From contig NZ_AZGF01000005.1 in NCBI RefSeq assembly GCF_001434475.1, positions 62,001 to 126,000 of the forward strand: a stretch of 64,000 nt of DNA, written 5' to 3'. A program made the translations under genes and the position numbers. The stretch is from Paucilactobacillus suebicus DSM 5007 = KCTC 3549 (GTDB lineage: Bacteria > Bacillota > Bacilli > Lactobacillales > Lactobacillaceae). Position 1 is the stretch's first letter. Each line of letters begins with the position of its first letter. The notes below the pieces were generated by a model that saw only the letters and a list, made by a program, of their open reading frames with translations, was not told the origin of the DNA and did no database searches. Shown piece after piece: positions 27,657 to 36,237 of this stretch.

Positions 27657-28871
27657 CTATGGACGTAATTTCGTAATTTCATCATAATCAACGCTGTCAT
27701 TATTAACACCATCAACTTCGAATCCGTTGATTTGCATGAATTCTTTTCTAAATGTGCTATAAGCCGTTAAGTCGGTATTAAAGTTTTCAGGGGTAATTTG
27801 CTTCATCAAGGCAACGGTCTTCTTTTGCGTATCTTCATCTTGCTCCCAAGCATCCGGACGAAGGCGACCTCTTTCATCAAATTCTGGCTTATTTCCATAG
27901 ACCATGTCACGGAAAAGACGGTCTTTGTGCATGATTGGAGTCTCATGAGTTCCCTTTTCTTGCATTACCTTATATAAAGCAATGCAATATACTGGGAATA
28001 TTGGAATAACCACAGACGCTTTAGTAGTTACGGCCTTCGACACGCTGATTAAAGATTTACCATCAATATCGTCAATCATCTTTTGGATTTTGTGTGATGA
28101 TTCTTCAGCAGCATCCTTAGCCTTGCCAAGCGTTCCTTCATGATAAAAATCATACGTTACAGGAGAGCCAATGTATGAATATAAAATAGTCTTGAATCCT
28201 TCTGCTAAGACACCGGCGTCCTTTAATTCTTGAACCCAGATCTCCCAGTCTTCGCCGCCCATAACGTGAACAGTTGCATCAACCTCTTCTTGAGTCGCAC
28301 CTTCGATTGTTTGCTCAAATAAAGAATTTTCTTGCAAGTTAATGTTATATCCAGTAACTTCTTTACCGATTGGCTTTAATTGAGAACGCCAAACTTCGTC
28401 AGGATTGTTTGGATTACTTCTTTTTGGAGCAGCCACTGAGTATACTAATAAATCAATTTGACCACCAAATTCGCCTTTAATATAGTCAATAACTTGTTTC
28501 TTCATGTCTTCAGTAAAGGCATCACCATTGAAGTTTTTCGCTAACAAGCCGGCCTTTTCAGCTTCCTGCTTGAAGTAAATGTTGTTCCACCATCCAGCGG
28601 TTCCAAGCATCGTTTCATCCTTAACAGGTCGTTCAAATGCAACACTAATAGTATCTGCACCAGAACCAAACGCTTGAGTAATTCGACTTGCTAAACCATA
28701 ACTGGATGATCCACCAATAATTAACGCTTTTTTGGCTCCGTCATAATGTCCTTTGCCTTTAACATAGTTGATTTGATTAATGACCTCTTGGCGACAACCG
28801 TAAGGGTTCACAGAACGAGCAACATTACCTTTAAGCTTTTCACTGATTTTAACCATTTTATCTGACATCAT
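27657..28871 (-). CDS. trans-2-enoyl-CoA reductase (Ter/FabV family)
   Basis: At 404 residues it has the long FabV/Ter architecture. The NADH site IIGGSSSYGLASR (51-63) and FERP after the second strand (E80) favour NADH. The catalytic pair is Y243-x8-K252 (FYHEGTLGKAK), and WW (94-95) and the loop around YSYIGSPVTY are typical. The enzyme reduces crotonyl-CoA or similar enoyl thioesters essentially irreversibly. FabV for fatty acid synthesis is the alternative, but the neighbours are CoA-dependent. The start follows GGAG; an 84-base spacer upstream contains a motif also found before the crotonase. Confidence 0.9.
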   Translation of the reverse strand: MMSDKMVKISEKLKGNVARSVNPYGCRQEVINQINYVKGKGHYDGAKKALIIGGSSSYGLASRITQAFGSGADTISVAFERPVKDETMLGTAGWWNNIYFKQEAEKAGLLAKNFNGDAFTEDMKKQVIDYIKGEFGGQIDLLVYSVAAPKRSNPNNPDEVWRSQLKPIGKEVTGYNINLQENSLFEQTIEGATQEEVDATVHVMGGEDWEIWVQELKDAGVLAEGFKTILYSYIGSPVTYDFYHEGTLGKAKDAAEESSHKIQKMIDDIDGKSLISVSKAVTTKASVVIPIFPVYCIALYKVMQEKGTHETPIMHKDRLFRDMVYGNKPEFDERGRLRPDAWEQDEDTQKKTVALMKQITPENFNTDLTAYSTFRKEFMQINGFEVDGVNNDSVDYDEITKLRP

Positions 28872-28918
28872 GATATTAACTCCTTCAAATTAAAATTTTG
28901 GTTTGCCATGTAATTACC

Positions 28919-28942
28919 TGGAAAGTGTTTACGATGCATCTC
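28919..28942 (+). promoter_or_regulatory. shared motif copy between phaJ-like and ter genes
   Basis: TGGAAAGTGTTTACGATG followed by CATCTC is nearly identical to a stretch at 30570-30594 before the crotonase. It lies 48-71 bases upstream of the reductase ATG, in opposite orientation. A candidate regulator site. Confidence 0.4.
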
Positions 28943-28955
28943 AAAATTTTATTTT

Positions 28956-29390
28956 CTAATCCTTTGCCGGAATAACGGTTGCTTCACCGTCAGTCACGAC
29001 CGTACCATTCTGATTTGTTACTTTGGTATCAATTGTTACAATCTTAAACTTTGATTTCTGAACAATCTTAGCAACCGTTGCTTTCGCCACCAGCACATCT
29101 CCGAAGTGAACTGGGGCCTTAAAGTTTAGAGTCTGACCTAAGTACACAGCACCGGGTCCTGGCATTTTCATTCCAATCACCGCCGAAATCAATGAAGCCG
29201 AATACATACCGTGGGCAATTCTGCCACCGAACTGTGTATGACTTGCAAACTCATCATCCATATGCAATGGGTTCTGATCGCCAGTAATTTCAGCAAATCT
29301 CTCAATATTTTCCTTAGTTACCTCCTTACAAAATTCACTTGTCATTCCAACTTTGATTTCGTCTTCTGTAATTGACCGATACTTTTCCAT
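28956..29390 (-). CDS. (R)-specific enoyl-CoA hydratase, MaoC/PhaJ type
   Basis: This 144-residue hotdog-fold protein has the hydratase 2 motif D38-x4-H43 within ITGDQNPLHMDDEFASHTQFGGRIAHGM, the exact active-site pattern of PhaJ. It interconverts (R)-3-hydroxyacyl-CoA and trans-2-enoyl-CoA. It is the first gene of the run with the reductase and CoA-transferase. The ribosome site AAGGCGG precedes the ATG. A GAAAGTGATTAC motif lies at 29482-29493 in its promoter region. Confidence 0.9.
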   Translation of the reverse strand: MEKYRSITEDEIKVGMTSEFCKEVTKENIERFAEITGDQNPLHMDDEFASHTQFGGRIAHGMYSASLISAVIGMKMPGPGAVYLGQTLNFKAPVHFGDVLVAKATVAKIVQKSKFKIVTIDTKVTNQNGTVVTDGEATVIPAKD

Positions 29391-29481
29391 AGGACTCGCC
29401 GCCTTAATTCAAGTTTTCACAAATGATAGTACAAAAACAAGCTTGCTTTGAACATTTAGGATAATTATCTCTGCCATTAAT

Positions 29482-29493
29482 GTAATCACTTTC
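29482..29493 (-). promoter_or_regulatory. third copy of the GAAAGTGWTTAY motif
   Basis: Minus-strand GAAAGTGATTAC lies about 90 bases before the phaJ-like ATG, oriented toward that gene. It matches the core of the motifs at 28919 and 30570. The rest of the 29391-29603 gap is AT-rich. Confidence 0.3.
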
Positions 29494-29603
29494 TGTAAAT
29501 ACTACAAATACAGATTATTCATGTTTTTGATAACCGTATGTTATGAACTTGATTTGTCAGTAATTTAAAGCATTATTTAATCTATAATTTCACAAACTTT
29601 TTT

Positions 29604-30344
29604 TTACTTGATTGGAAAAAACATAACGAAAAGTACGGCACCAATGATTGCGCCAACTATCGGTGCAACTACAGGAACCCAGCTATACCACCAGTTTGAC
29701 TTACCTTTATTCGGTATTGGTAACAGGTAATGAACTAACCTTGGTCCTAAATCTCTTGCAGGATTTAACGCTGGACCTGTAGCACCTCCCATCGAAATGA
29801 CCAGTGTCATAATTAACAAGCCAACTGCCACGTTCGCAATATCGATATTTTGTGCCAAAAACATTCCATGATAAGCTCCCAGGGCTCCGAACACTAAGAA
29901 CAGTGTGCCAAACATTTCGTTTAGAAATCCATTAATCGTACTATCGGCACCGTCTCCAGTTGAAAAAGTCATTAGAACAGCTGCTTCGTCTTGAGTTTTC
30001 TTGTAAAACGGCCAGTAGCAAACGACGACAATCAGTTGCCCAACGATTGCACCAGCAAATTGCGCCGTGATATATGGTAAAACGTCTGCCCATGGAAATA
30101 ATCCAACCGTGGCAAACGCAATTGTAATTGCTGGATTGATATGATTACCGGATATCGAGCCAAACATAAATGCCGGTATCATAACACCAAATCCATATCC
30201 AAGTGCCACAAACAGCCACCCTCCATCGTGTCTGCCCGTTGTACCCTTTAGAGCCATATTAGCCACTGCACCATTACCAAACACGATCAGTATCATCGTG
30301 CCAAAAAATTCAGCAGCCATTTTTATTCCAAGTCCATCTGACAT
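29604..30344 (-). CDS. glpF: MIP-family glycerol facilitator
   Basis: From ATG 30344 (AGGAGGG upstream) the protein has 246 residues and six membrane helices. The two pore motifs are HINPAIT and LNPARDLGPR. The Asp after the second NPAR is the mark of glycerol-conducting aquaglyceroporins rather than water-only channels. It likely passes glycerol or small hydroxylated solutes or acids. No glycerol kinase or dehydratase is adjacent; it sits inside the enoyl-CoA gene group and shares an intergenic region containing a cre-like site with the crotonase. Confidence 0.88.
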   Translation of the reverse strand: MSDGLGIKMAAEFFGTMILIVFGNGAVANMALKGTTGRHDGGWLFVALGYGFGVMIPAFMFGSISGNHINPAITIAFATVGLFPWADVLPYITAQFAGAIVGQLIVVVCYWPFYKKTQDEAAVLMTFSTGDGADSTINGFLNEMFGTLFLVFGALGAYHGMFLAQNIDIANVAVGLLIMTLVISMGGATGPALNPARDLGPRLVHYLLPIPNKGKSNWWYSWVPVVAPIVGAIIGAVLFVMFFPIK

Positions 30345-30483
30345 GTAAATCCCTCCTCCTAAAATTTGCAAATATTTGCACATGAAATTTATCACGCCTA
30401 CAACTATTTCGTAAATCTACATTTTTATTCATACTACCGATAACAATTTGTTATAAACTCCAATAATCGCTTTCGTAGTGCAT

Positions 30484-30497
30484 AGTAAGCGCTATCA
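30484..30497. promoter_or_regulatory. cre-like CcpA site
   Basis: AGTAAGCGCTATCA matches 13 of 14 positions of TGWAANCGNTNWCA. It lies between the divergent facilitator and crotonase genes, 140 bases from the former and 117 from the latter. It suggests catabolite repression of one or both. Confidence 0.5.
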
Positions 30498-30569
30498 AAA
30501 ACTAATATATTACTAAATATTTTTATTTTTATGCTTGCCATTTCGCTTGTGAATTATGTATCATCAAGT

Positions 30570-30594
30570 TGGAAAGTGTTTATGATCACATCTC
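30570..30594 (+). promoter_or_regulatory. shared motif copy upstream of the crotonase
   Basis: TGGAAAGTGTTTATGATCAC followed by ATCTC lies 20-44 bases before the crotonase ATG. It repeats the motif at 28919-28942 with a small number of changes. Confidence 0.4.
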
Positions 30595-30613
30595 TTTCAG
30601 GAGGATGTTAATC

Positions 30614-31399
30614 ATGAAGAATTATGAAAATCTGTTGTTTGACGTTAAGGATGGTATTGGTACTTTAACTATTAATCGTCCTAAATCACTTAATGCTCTT
30701 AATTCAGATACATTAAGAGAAATTGGCGAGACCCTAAATGAGGTCAAAGACAATACCGATGTTAAGGTTTTAGTGATCACAGGTTCAGGTCAAAAGGCTT
30801 TTGTTGCTGGGGCTGATATTTCACAAATGGTCTCAATGAATCCAATTGAAGCCGCCGCACTATCAGAACTTGCGCATAAGGCATTCCACACAATTCAAGA
30901 ATTACCACAAATCACAATTGCAGCCGTCAATGGATATTGTTTGGGCGGTGGCTTTGAGTTAGCAAATTCTTGCGATATTAGAGTGGCCGCAGCAACTGCT
31001 AAGTTTGGACAACCAGAAGTTGGCTTAGGCATTGTTCCTGGATTTGGTGGTACTCAACGATTAACCCGTCTAGTTGGTCGTGGTAAAGCTAAGGAAATTA
31101 TTGCTACTGGCGCCCAAATCACAGCTCAAGAAGCTAAAGAAATTGGTGCAGTTGAAGAAGTTGTCGAGTTAGATGACTTGATGACCAAAGTCGATGAAAT
31201 TGCACATAAGATCATGAAAAATGGTCCTGTAGCCGTACGAATGGCCAAGTATGTGATTGATAAAGGTGCCGATCTTGACTTAGATACAGGGATCGCATTT
31301 GAGACTCAAATGTGGGCTCAAACATTTGCCACCGAAGATCAAAAAGAAGGTATGACCGCCTTTCTCGAAAAGCACGGTGCTAAATTTAACGGCAAATAA
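30614..31399 (+). CDS. enoyl-CoA hydratase (crotonase)
   Basis: The ATG at 30614 follows AGGAGGATGTTAATC; the product has 261 residues. It shows the oxyanion-hole segment AFVAGADI (62-69), GGGFELANSCDI with catalytic E115 and FGQPEVGLGIVPGFGGTQRL with the second catalytic E135, so it is hydratase-competent. Crotonases give (S)-3-hydroxyacyl-CoA. It is transcribed divergently from the glycerol facilitator and next to the PhaJ-Ter-transferase run. With an R-hydratase and an S-hydratase the cell could interconvert both 3-hydroxyacyl-CoA forms through the enoyl-CoA. Confidence 0.92.
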   Translation: MKNYENLLFDVKDGIGTLTINRPKSLNALNSDTLREIGETLNEVKDNTDVKVLVITGSGQKAFVAGADISQMVSMNPIEAAALSELAHKAFHTIQELPQITIAAVNGYCLGGGFELANSCDIRVAAATAKFGQPEVGLGIVPGFGGTQRLTRLVGRGKAKEIIATGAQITAQEAKEIGAVEEVVELDDLMTKVDEIAHKIMKNGPVAVRMAKYVIDKGADLDLDTGIAFETQMWAQTFATEDQKEGMTAFLEKHGAKFNGK

Positions 31400-31422
31400 A
31401 CACTTCAACGGATTTGCATTGC

Positions 31423-31459
31423 AAACAGGGATCCAGATTTTATTCTGGATTCCTGTTTT
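31423..31459 (+). terminator. terminator of the crotonase gene
   Basis: AAACAGGGATCCAGA and TCTGGATTCCTGTTT arms with one mismatch, ending in TTTT. Confidence 0.8.
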
Positions 31460-31475
31460 AATTATCCGTTTATTA

Positions 31476-31663
31476 CGGTTAAGTGTTCTTTCCTCTTATT
31501 TTGATTAAACGTGCCAAAAAATGCAGACGCTCATTTTATAAGGAACCCCCAGCCTAACCGCATAGTTCACGGTTAAGTGTTCTCTCCTCTTATTTTTATT
31601 AAACGTGCCAAAAAATGCAGACGCTCATTTTATAAGGAACCCCCAGCCTAACCGCATAGTTCA
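31476..31663 (+). repeat. 94-bp tandem duplication of one arm of a hairpin element
   Basis: Bases 31476-31569 and 31570-31663 are near-identical 94-bp units, each starting CGGTTAAGTGTTCT and containing GTGCCAAAAAATGCAGACGC. Two differences are visible (CTTT/CTCT and TTTGAT/TTTTAT). The second unit pairs with the downstream arm; the first is an extra copy. Confidence 0.9.
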
Positions 31664-31716
31664 CGGTTAAGCTGGGGGTTCCTTATAAAACAGCATCTGA
31701 TCGCATTTTTTGGCAC
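31605..31716. repeat. palindromic hairpin element, copy 5
   Basis: Outer arms GTGCCAAAAAATGC (31605-31618) and GCATTTTTTGGCAC (31703-31716) are perfect complements. Inner arms of 24 bp (31631-31654 with 31664-31687, starting TATAAGGAACCCCCAG) pair with one mismatch. The middle segments between outer and inner arms do not pair. It fills the gap before the GH65 gene. Confidence 0.85.
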
Positions 31717-31794
31717 TCTTTGTTTAACAATTCAACTCTCCTACATTACAATCGTACTATATGTTAACTAATTTTTTGACAAGGAGGTTCAACA

Positions 31795-34023
31795 ATGGCC
31801 ATTAATGAAAATTGGGAGATTTATGATAACGAATTGTCCGTCTCCGACAATCAAACTATTGAGTCAATCCTTACCGTTGGCAACGGTTATTTTGGTATGC
31901 GCGGTGCTTACGAAGATGATGCCATTAGTGAGAAGTCGACTACCCATGGTGCCTATATTAACGGCTTCTATGAAACAGCCCCAATTACCTATGGTGAGCA
32001 AGCCCACGGTTATCCCAGCGAACGACAATCAATGATTAGTCTTCCCGATGCATCACATATCAGCTTACAACTGGATGGCATTCCAGTAGATCACAATCAC
32101 GGCGAAATTACTGATAATATTAGAGATTTATCAATGAAAACGGGCCTAATGACACACAAATTTGTATGGACCGGTAAACTAAGCGGTAAAAAAATCCAAG
32201 TTTCGTTTAGGCGGATCGTTAGCCATGTCCGTAAACATATTTTTGCAATTCAGATGACTGTTAAACCTGTTAATTTCAAGCGTGGAATCCTGTCAATTAA
32301 ATCAACTATCGATTCAGACAATCTATCCGCACATTCAAGTGATGATCCGAGGGTTAGTGAAATCAATACTGATGAAATTATGAAACATGCCCGTCAGATT
32401 AACACTCAAAACGATCAAATTATTGGCCTCAGTTTTACGACTCAACGTAGCGACCTATCCGCCATGGTTGGAGCGATTCACAATTTGGATGGCAAGGTTA
32501 GCAACAACCAAAAAATATGGCAAAGTCAAATATTGATTGATCAGCAACCGGTCAGAATGGAAAAATTCGCCTGTTATTTTGATACTCGGGAATCTCATGG
32601 AGAATCGGTATCGGAAACAGTAGTGGCAGAATTAGAAAAAAGTAAAGAAGCTGGATTTGATGCATTAAGAAAGGAACAAGCAAATTACATGCGTCTGTTT
32701 TGGCATGATAGCGACATTCATATTGCTACAAACTACCATGACGATTTACAAATGGCCAGCCGATTCGCACTATTTCAACTACTTCAATCGGTCGGTAAAG
32801 ATGGTAAACGAGGTATAAGTGCGAAGGGCCTATCAAGTACAGGATACGATGGCCATTATTTCTGGGATACAGAGATTTATATCATCCCGTTTTTTACAAT
32901 GACCCAACCTCAAATTGCCAAATCATTGCTAACTAACCGATATAATCAATTGTCCCACGCAACGGAGCATGCTATGGATCTAGGTTATCGAGGGGCCCTG
33001 TTCCCATGGCGCACAATTAATGGAGAAGAATCATCCGCCTATTTTCCTGCCAGCACTGCGGCTGTACACATCAACGCTGATATCATGTTTGCTCTCCAGC
33101 AGTACTATTACTTCACTGATGACGAACACTTTATGCGTCAATACGGTCTTAAAATGCTAGTAGAAGCAAGTCGTTTTTACCTCAGTTATGGTAGCTGGGA
33201 TAAAGAAAAAGGATTTGTGATCAACACGGTTACCGGCCCTGACGAATACACTGCGTTAGTGAACAATAATTCATACACAAATTTAATGGTTAAAAACCAG
33301 CTAGAATTTCTAACAACGTCTTTTGACTTATCACAGGTCGCCAGATTTGGTGTCACTGAAAAAGAGTGGCAGCAATTTGAAATGGCCGCTAAACAGATGT
33401 TTATTCCTCGTGAAGACAATTTAATTGGTCAAGATGATAGCTTTTTGTCAAAACCTAAATTAGACCTTAAAACGATGGATAAATCGAAATTCCCACTTCT
33501 CATGCATTATCATCCATTGTTCCTATATCAGCATCAGGTATTAAAACAGGCCGACTTAATTTTAGCTATGGCGTTAATGCCATATAGATTTACCAACGAG
33601 CAGCAAAAAATTAATTATGAATACTATGAACCGCTGACCACTCACGATTCCTCATTATCAAGGTGTGCCTATGCAATCGCCGCTTCACGTTTACCCGACC
33701 AAGATGCTTTTGATCAGATGCTGCAATCTTCATTTAAAACCGACTTGACGGATAGTCAAAACAACACTGCAAATGGCATTCACACTGCGTCAATGGGCGG
33801 CATTTGGCTGGTAATTTTATTGGGATTGGCACATGTTCAGGCAACTGAAAATAAATTAATCCTTGATCCTATTATGCCACCTTCTTGGAATGCATATGTT
33901 GTATGTATCCAGTATCACGGTAGTCAAATCAAACTCTCGGTTTCTGAACGAGGTTCTCACGTAACCTTGATGCATGGCCTACCTATTAAAGTCCAACTAA
34001 ACGGTGAAATAGTCCAATTTTAA
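31795..34023 (+). CDS. GH65 family disaccharide phosphorylase (maltose/kojibiose/trehalose phosphorylase type)
   Basis: At 742 residues it has the GH65 layout: an N-terminal beta-sandwich, an (alpha/alpha)6 barrel containing STGYDGHYFWDTEIY and the general acid E484 in TGPDEY, and a small C-terminal beta domain. Such enzymes phosphorolyse an alpha-glucoside to beta-glucose 1-phosphate plus glucose in the cytosol. Maltose phosphorylase is the commonest in lactobacilli, but the acceptor cannot be read here. No beta-phosphoglucomutase or sugar permease adjoins it. Start follows AAGGAGG. A hairpin element lies after it. Confidence 0.9.
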   Translation: MAINENWEIYDNELSVSDNQTIESILTVGNGYFGMRGAYEDDAISEKSTTHGAYINGFYETAPITYGEQAHGYPSERQSMISLPDASHISLQLDGIPVDHNHGEITDNIRDLSMKTGLMTHKFVWTGKLSGKKIQVSFRRIVSHVRKHIFAIQMTVKPVNFKRGILSIKSTIDSDNLSAHSSDDPRVSEINTDEIMKHARQINTQNDQIIGLSFTTQRSDLSAMVGAIHNLDGKVSNNQKIWQSQILIDQQPVRMEKFACYFDTRESHGESVSETVVAELEKSKEAGFDALRKEQANYMRLFWHDSDIHIATNYHDDLQMASRFALFQLLQSVGKDGKRGISAKGLSSTGYDGHYFWDTEIYIIPFFTMTQPQIAKSLLTNRYNQLSHATEHAMDLGYRGALFPWRTINGEESSAYFPASTAAVHINADIMFALQQYYYFTDDEHFMRQYGLKMLVEASRFYLSYGSWDKEKGFVINTVTGPDEYTALVNNNSYTNLMVKNQLEFLTTSFDLSQVARFGVTEKEWQQFEMAAKQMFIPREDNLIGQDDSFLSKPKLDLKTMDKSKFPLLMHYHPLFLYQHQVLKQADLILAMALMPYRFTNEQQKINYEYYEPLTTHDSSLSRCAYAIAASRLPDQDAFDQMLQSSFKTDLTDSQNNTANGIHTASMGGIWLVILLGLAHVQATENKLILDPIMPPSWNAYVVCIQYHGSQIKLSVSERGSHVTLMHGLPIKVQLNGEIVQF

Positions 34024-34125
34024 GTTAACTTAATCCTCGAATTGAGGAGATTGAAAAATTTATATGCATCATAGTTGCTATTGGTTTAAGTTGTCTAACC
34101 TAAGCATGCAACGAATGATTGATAA

Positions 34126-34187
34126 AAAAGCGAGGCTCCTCAGTCAAAAATCCTAAATCAGGGTTCAAGTCTTGGAGCCTCGCTTTT
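34126..34187. terminator. hairpin element, copy 6, between convergent genes
   Basis: Outer arms AAAAGCGAGGCTCC (34126-34139) and its complement (34174-34187) are perfect; the upper stem is imperfect and contains AAAAATCCT. The upstream TAACCTAAGCATGCAACGAA recalls the conserved flank in reverse orientation. It can terminate both the GH65 and the SGNH gene. Confidence 0.7.
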
Positions 34188-34220
34188 AAGCACAAAAACT
34201 GCCTTTTCTCTTTTTTATTT

Positions 34221-34898
34221 CTATTCTTCCAAAAACGGAAGCATATTTTGCAAAACAATTTTATATCCGGCTGACATCATGTGTGCGCCGTCAAAAATCA
34301 ATTCTTGACGTAGATTACCATCCTTATCAGTTAACCCCTTATTAACATCAATAAACTGATATCCATGTTTTTCAGCCAACTTTTGAACCTCTTTACTAGC
34401 ATTAGCCATTGACTCCGTACTACGAGTTTTAAACAATGACTGATGATCCTTTTTTGAACCACTAAAACTCGCAGCCTGATTAACCGGAAAATAAGCCATT
34501 GCATAAACCTTCGTGTTAGGCAAACGACGTTTAATTTGATTAAATATTTGATCGTAATTTTTTAAGAATGTCTGCTCTGCAATGCCAAAACCGATATCAT
34601 TACTGCCAATATTGATAAATATTTTACTAGGTTTTAAATCAAAGATTAGTGTATCCATATTAGCAAGTAAATCGGCAGTCGTCGTTGCCCTAACCCCACG
34701 GTTATATATAGTCTTGTCTAAGTTTAGATCTGCTTGCATTTTAACTATCGGGAATATTTCCATTAATGATGAACCAACAAAGTCAATTTGTCCTGTCTTT
34801 GCGATTTGATTTTCCTTAGCATACTTAGTCCTAAGTTCATTTTGTTTTTTTTCAATTGATGGATCCAGATTCGTTAATTTTCTAGTTTCATTATCCAT
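34221..34898 (-). CDS. SGNH/GDSL hydrolase
   Basis: The ATG at 34898 is preceded by GAGAGG; product 225 residues. SGNH blocks: block I IDFVGSSLMEIFP with the nucleophile Ser, block III FINIGSNDIGFG, and block V FDGAHMMSAGY with the catalytic Asp and His. No signal peptide is visible, so it should act inside the cell on a small ester, perhaps deacetylating sugars. It is transcribed alone. Confidence 0.87.
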   Translation of the reverse strand: MDNETRKLTNLDPSIEKKQNELRTKYAKENQIAKTGQIDFVGSSLMEIFPIVKMQADLNLDKTIYNRGVRATTTADLLANMDTLIFDLKPSKIFINIGSNDIGFGIAEQTFLKNYDQIFNQIKRRLPNTKVYAMAYFPVNQAASFSGSKKDHQSLFKTRSTESMANASKEVQKLAEKHGYQFIDVNKGLTDKDGNLRQELIFDGAHMMSAGYKIVLQNMLPFLEE

Positions 34899-35035
34899 TT
34901 TTAGATTGCCTCTCATTTCTATCAAAGTGAATTATATTTCAATAGTTAGTTAATGTCAACATAAACTAACTAAATAAAGAGACAGAAAAAAACTATTATT
35001 TGTAAAAAACACTAAATTTAATGATTAAATTTGTT

Positions 35036-36237
35036 CCCGAAGTGTCAAATCAAGTGCAACAGTTAATGACCTATTCCAATGATTGGTCTAGTTAGTCAGC
35101 TAGACCTGGTAATAGTTCAGCTGGACAATGATAATCTAAGAGCTTTCGAGGACGGTGATTCAAGGTATCTTGAGCGACCTGTAGTTCAATCACATTCACC
35201 GGTCCCAAGGATTTACCCTTAGGAAAGAATTCTCTTAGTTGTCCATTTAGGTTCTCATTAGTCCCACGTTCCCACGGCGAATATGGATGAGCAAAGTAGA
35301 TCTCAGTCTCCTTGACTTGGCTAAGTTCAGCGAACTCACTACCATTATCAAAGGTAATGGTCTTAAAGTATTGCGGGCCATAGTCGGCCAAAGTCTTTTC
35401 GAGAGCTTGGCGACAAGTCCTGGCGTGGTAATTAGGTAGTTTCACCAAGATTTCCAAACGACTAACCCGTTCCGTGAGCGTCATTAACGCTGGTTCATTC
35501 TCATCGCGTTTGGCCTTAACCAAATCGCCTTCCCAATGGCCAAATTTTTGACGCTGCTGGACAACTGCCGGGCGATCTTCGATCGATCGGCCTAACACCT
35601 TCTTATTTAAGCGAGAGTGAGAGCGTCCTGGCTGTTTAATTCGGCGCCGTAGTTTCTTAGGAAGGTCATGGTTGCGTAACGCCAAACAACCTTGATCAAT
35701 ATAACGATAAACGGTGGGCACCGAAGGACACGGGAAACCTGGGTAGGTCTTCTTGAAATGATCAATATAGGTATCGACGTTGTAGACCCGCGGGTTAGCT
35801 TTCAGAGCCCTAGTCAAGCTCTTAAAGAAGACAATGGCTTTTTTAAGTAGTCCCTGCGGATGACAATTAGATCGGTGTTTGCGGTACACGGCTTCGCCGG
35901 TTTCCGCAAAGTAGGCTTGATAATGGCGATGACATTGAGAATCAATTTGAGTTGTCGTGCCGCGGGCTAGTTCACGGGTAATGGTACTGGTACTGCGATG
36001 AAGTGTTTTTGCGATCGTGTGCGCGGTTTTGTGTTGGCGACTGAGCGCCTCAATTTCACCGCGTTCATCAGCTTGGAGTTGTTGGTAATGACGAGGCATG
36101 TTATTCTGGTTTTGGGTCATGAAGACACTCGCTTTCTTAATTAATTTCGACGTTAATAAGAATAGGTCTTCATGGCCTTTCATGTCTAGTCTGAAAGGTC
36201 TAGTTGATTAGTGTTGCACTTGAATTTTAAACTGGGC
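35036..36237 (-). mobile_element. IS30-family insertion sequence (1202 bp) with 13-bp target duplication
   Basis: The 13-mer GATTAAATTTGTT occurs at 35023-35035 and again at 36238-36250, flanking the element exactly. The ends carry imperfect 26-bp inverted repeats sharing TCAAGTGCAACA (35050-35061 and, inverted, 36212-36223) at equal distance from each edge. It encodes one DDE transposase. The DNA is visibly more GC-rich than its surroundings, which fits recent arrival. Removing it restores a sequence resembling the conserved flank of the hairpin elements. Confidence 0.9.
35092..36120 (-). CDS. IS30-family transposase
   Basis: The protein (343 residues from the ATG at 36120) has the N-terminal helix-turn-helix of IS30 (MPRHYQQLQADERGEIEAL and HTIAKTLHRSTSTITREL). 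The DDE catalytic residues lie in FGHWEGDLV, TFDNGSEF and ERGTNENLNGQLREFFPKG. The frame is open and looks intact, so the element may be active. An in-frame start further upstream (36183) is less likely because no ribosome site precedes it. Confidence 0.93.
   Translation of the reverse strand: MTQNQNNMPRHYQQLQADERGEIEALSRQHKTAHTIAKTLHRSTSTITRELARGTTTQIDSQCHRHYQAYFAETGEAVYRKHRSNCHPQGLLKKAIVFFKSLTRALKANPRVYNVDTYIDHFKKTYPGFPCPSVPTVYRYIDQGCLALRNHDLPKKLRRRIKQPGRSHSRLNKKVLGRSIEDRPAVVQQRQKFGHWEGDLVKAKRDENEPALMTLTERVSRLEILVKLPNYHARTCRQALEKTLADYGPQYFKTITFDNGSEFAELSQVKETEIYFAHPYSPWERGTNENLNGQLREFFPKGKSLGPVNVIELQVAQDTLNHRPRKLLDYHCPAELLPGLAD

Noticed and set aside
30570-30585. The GGAAAGTGTTTA motif as a cre site
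   Set aside because: The central CG of cre is GT here, so it does not fit CcpA. It is treated as a separate motif.
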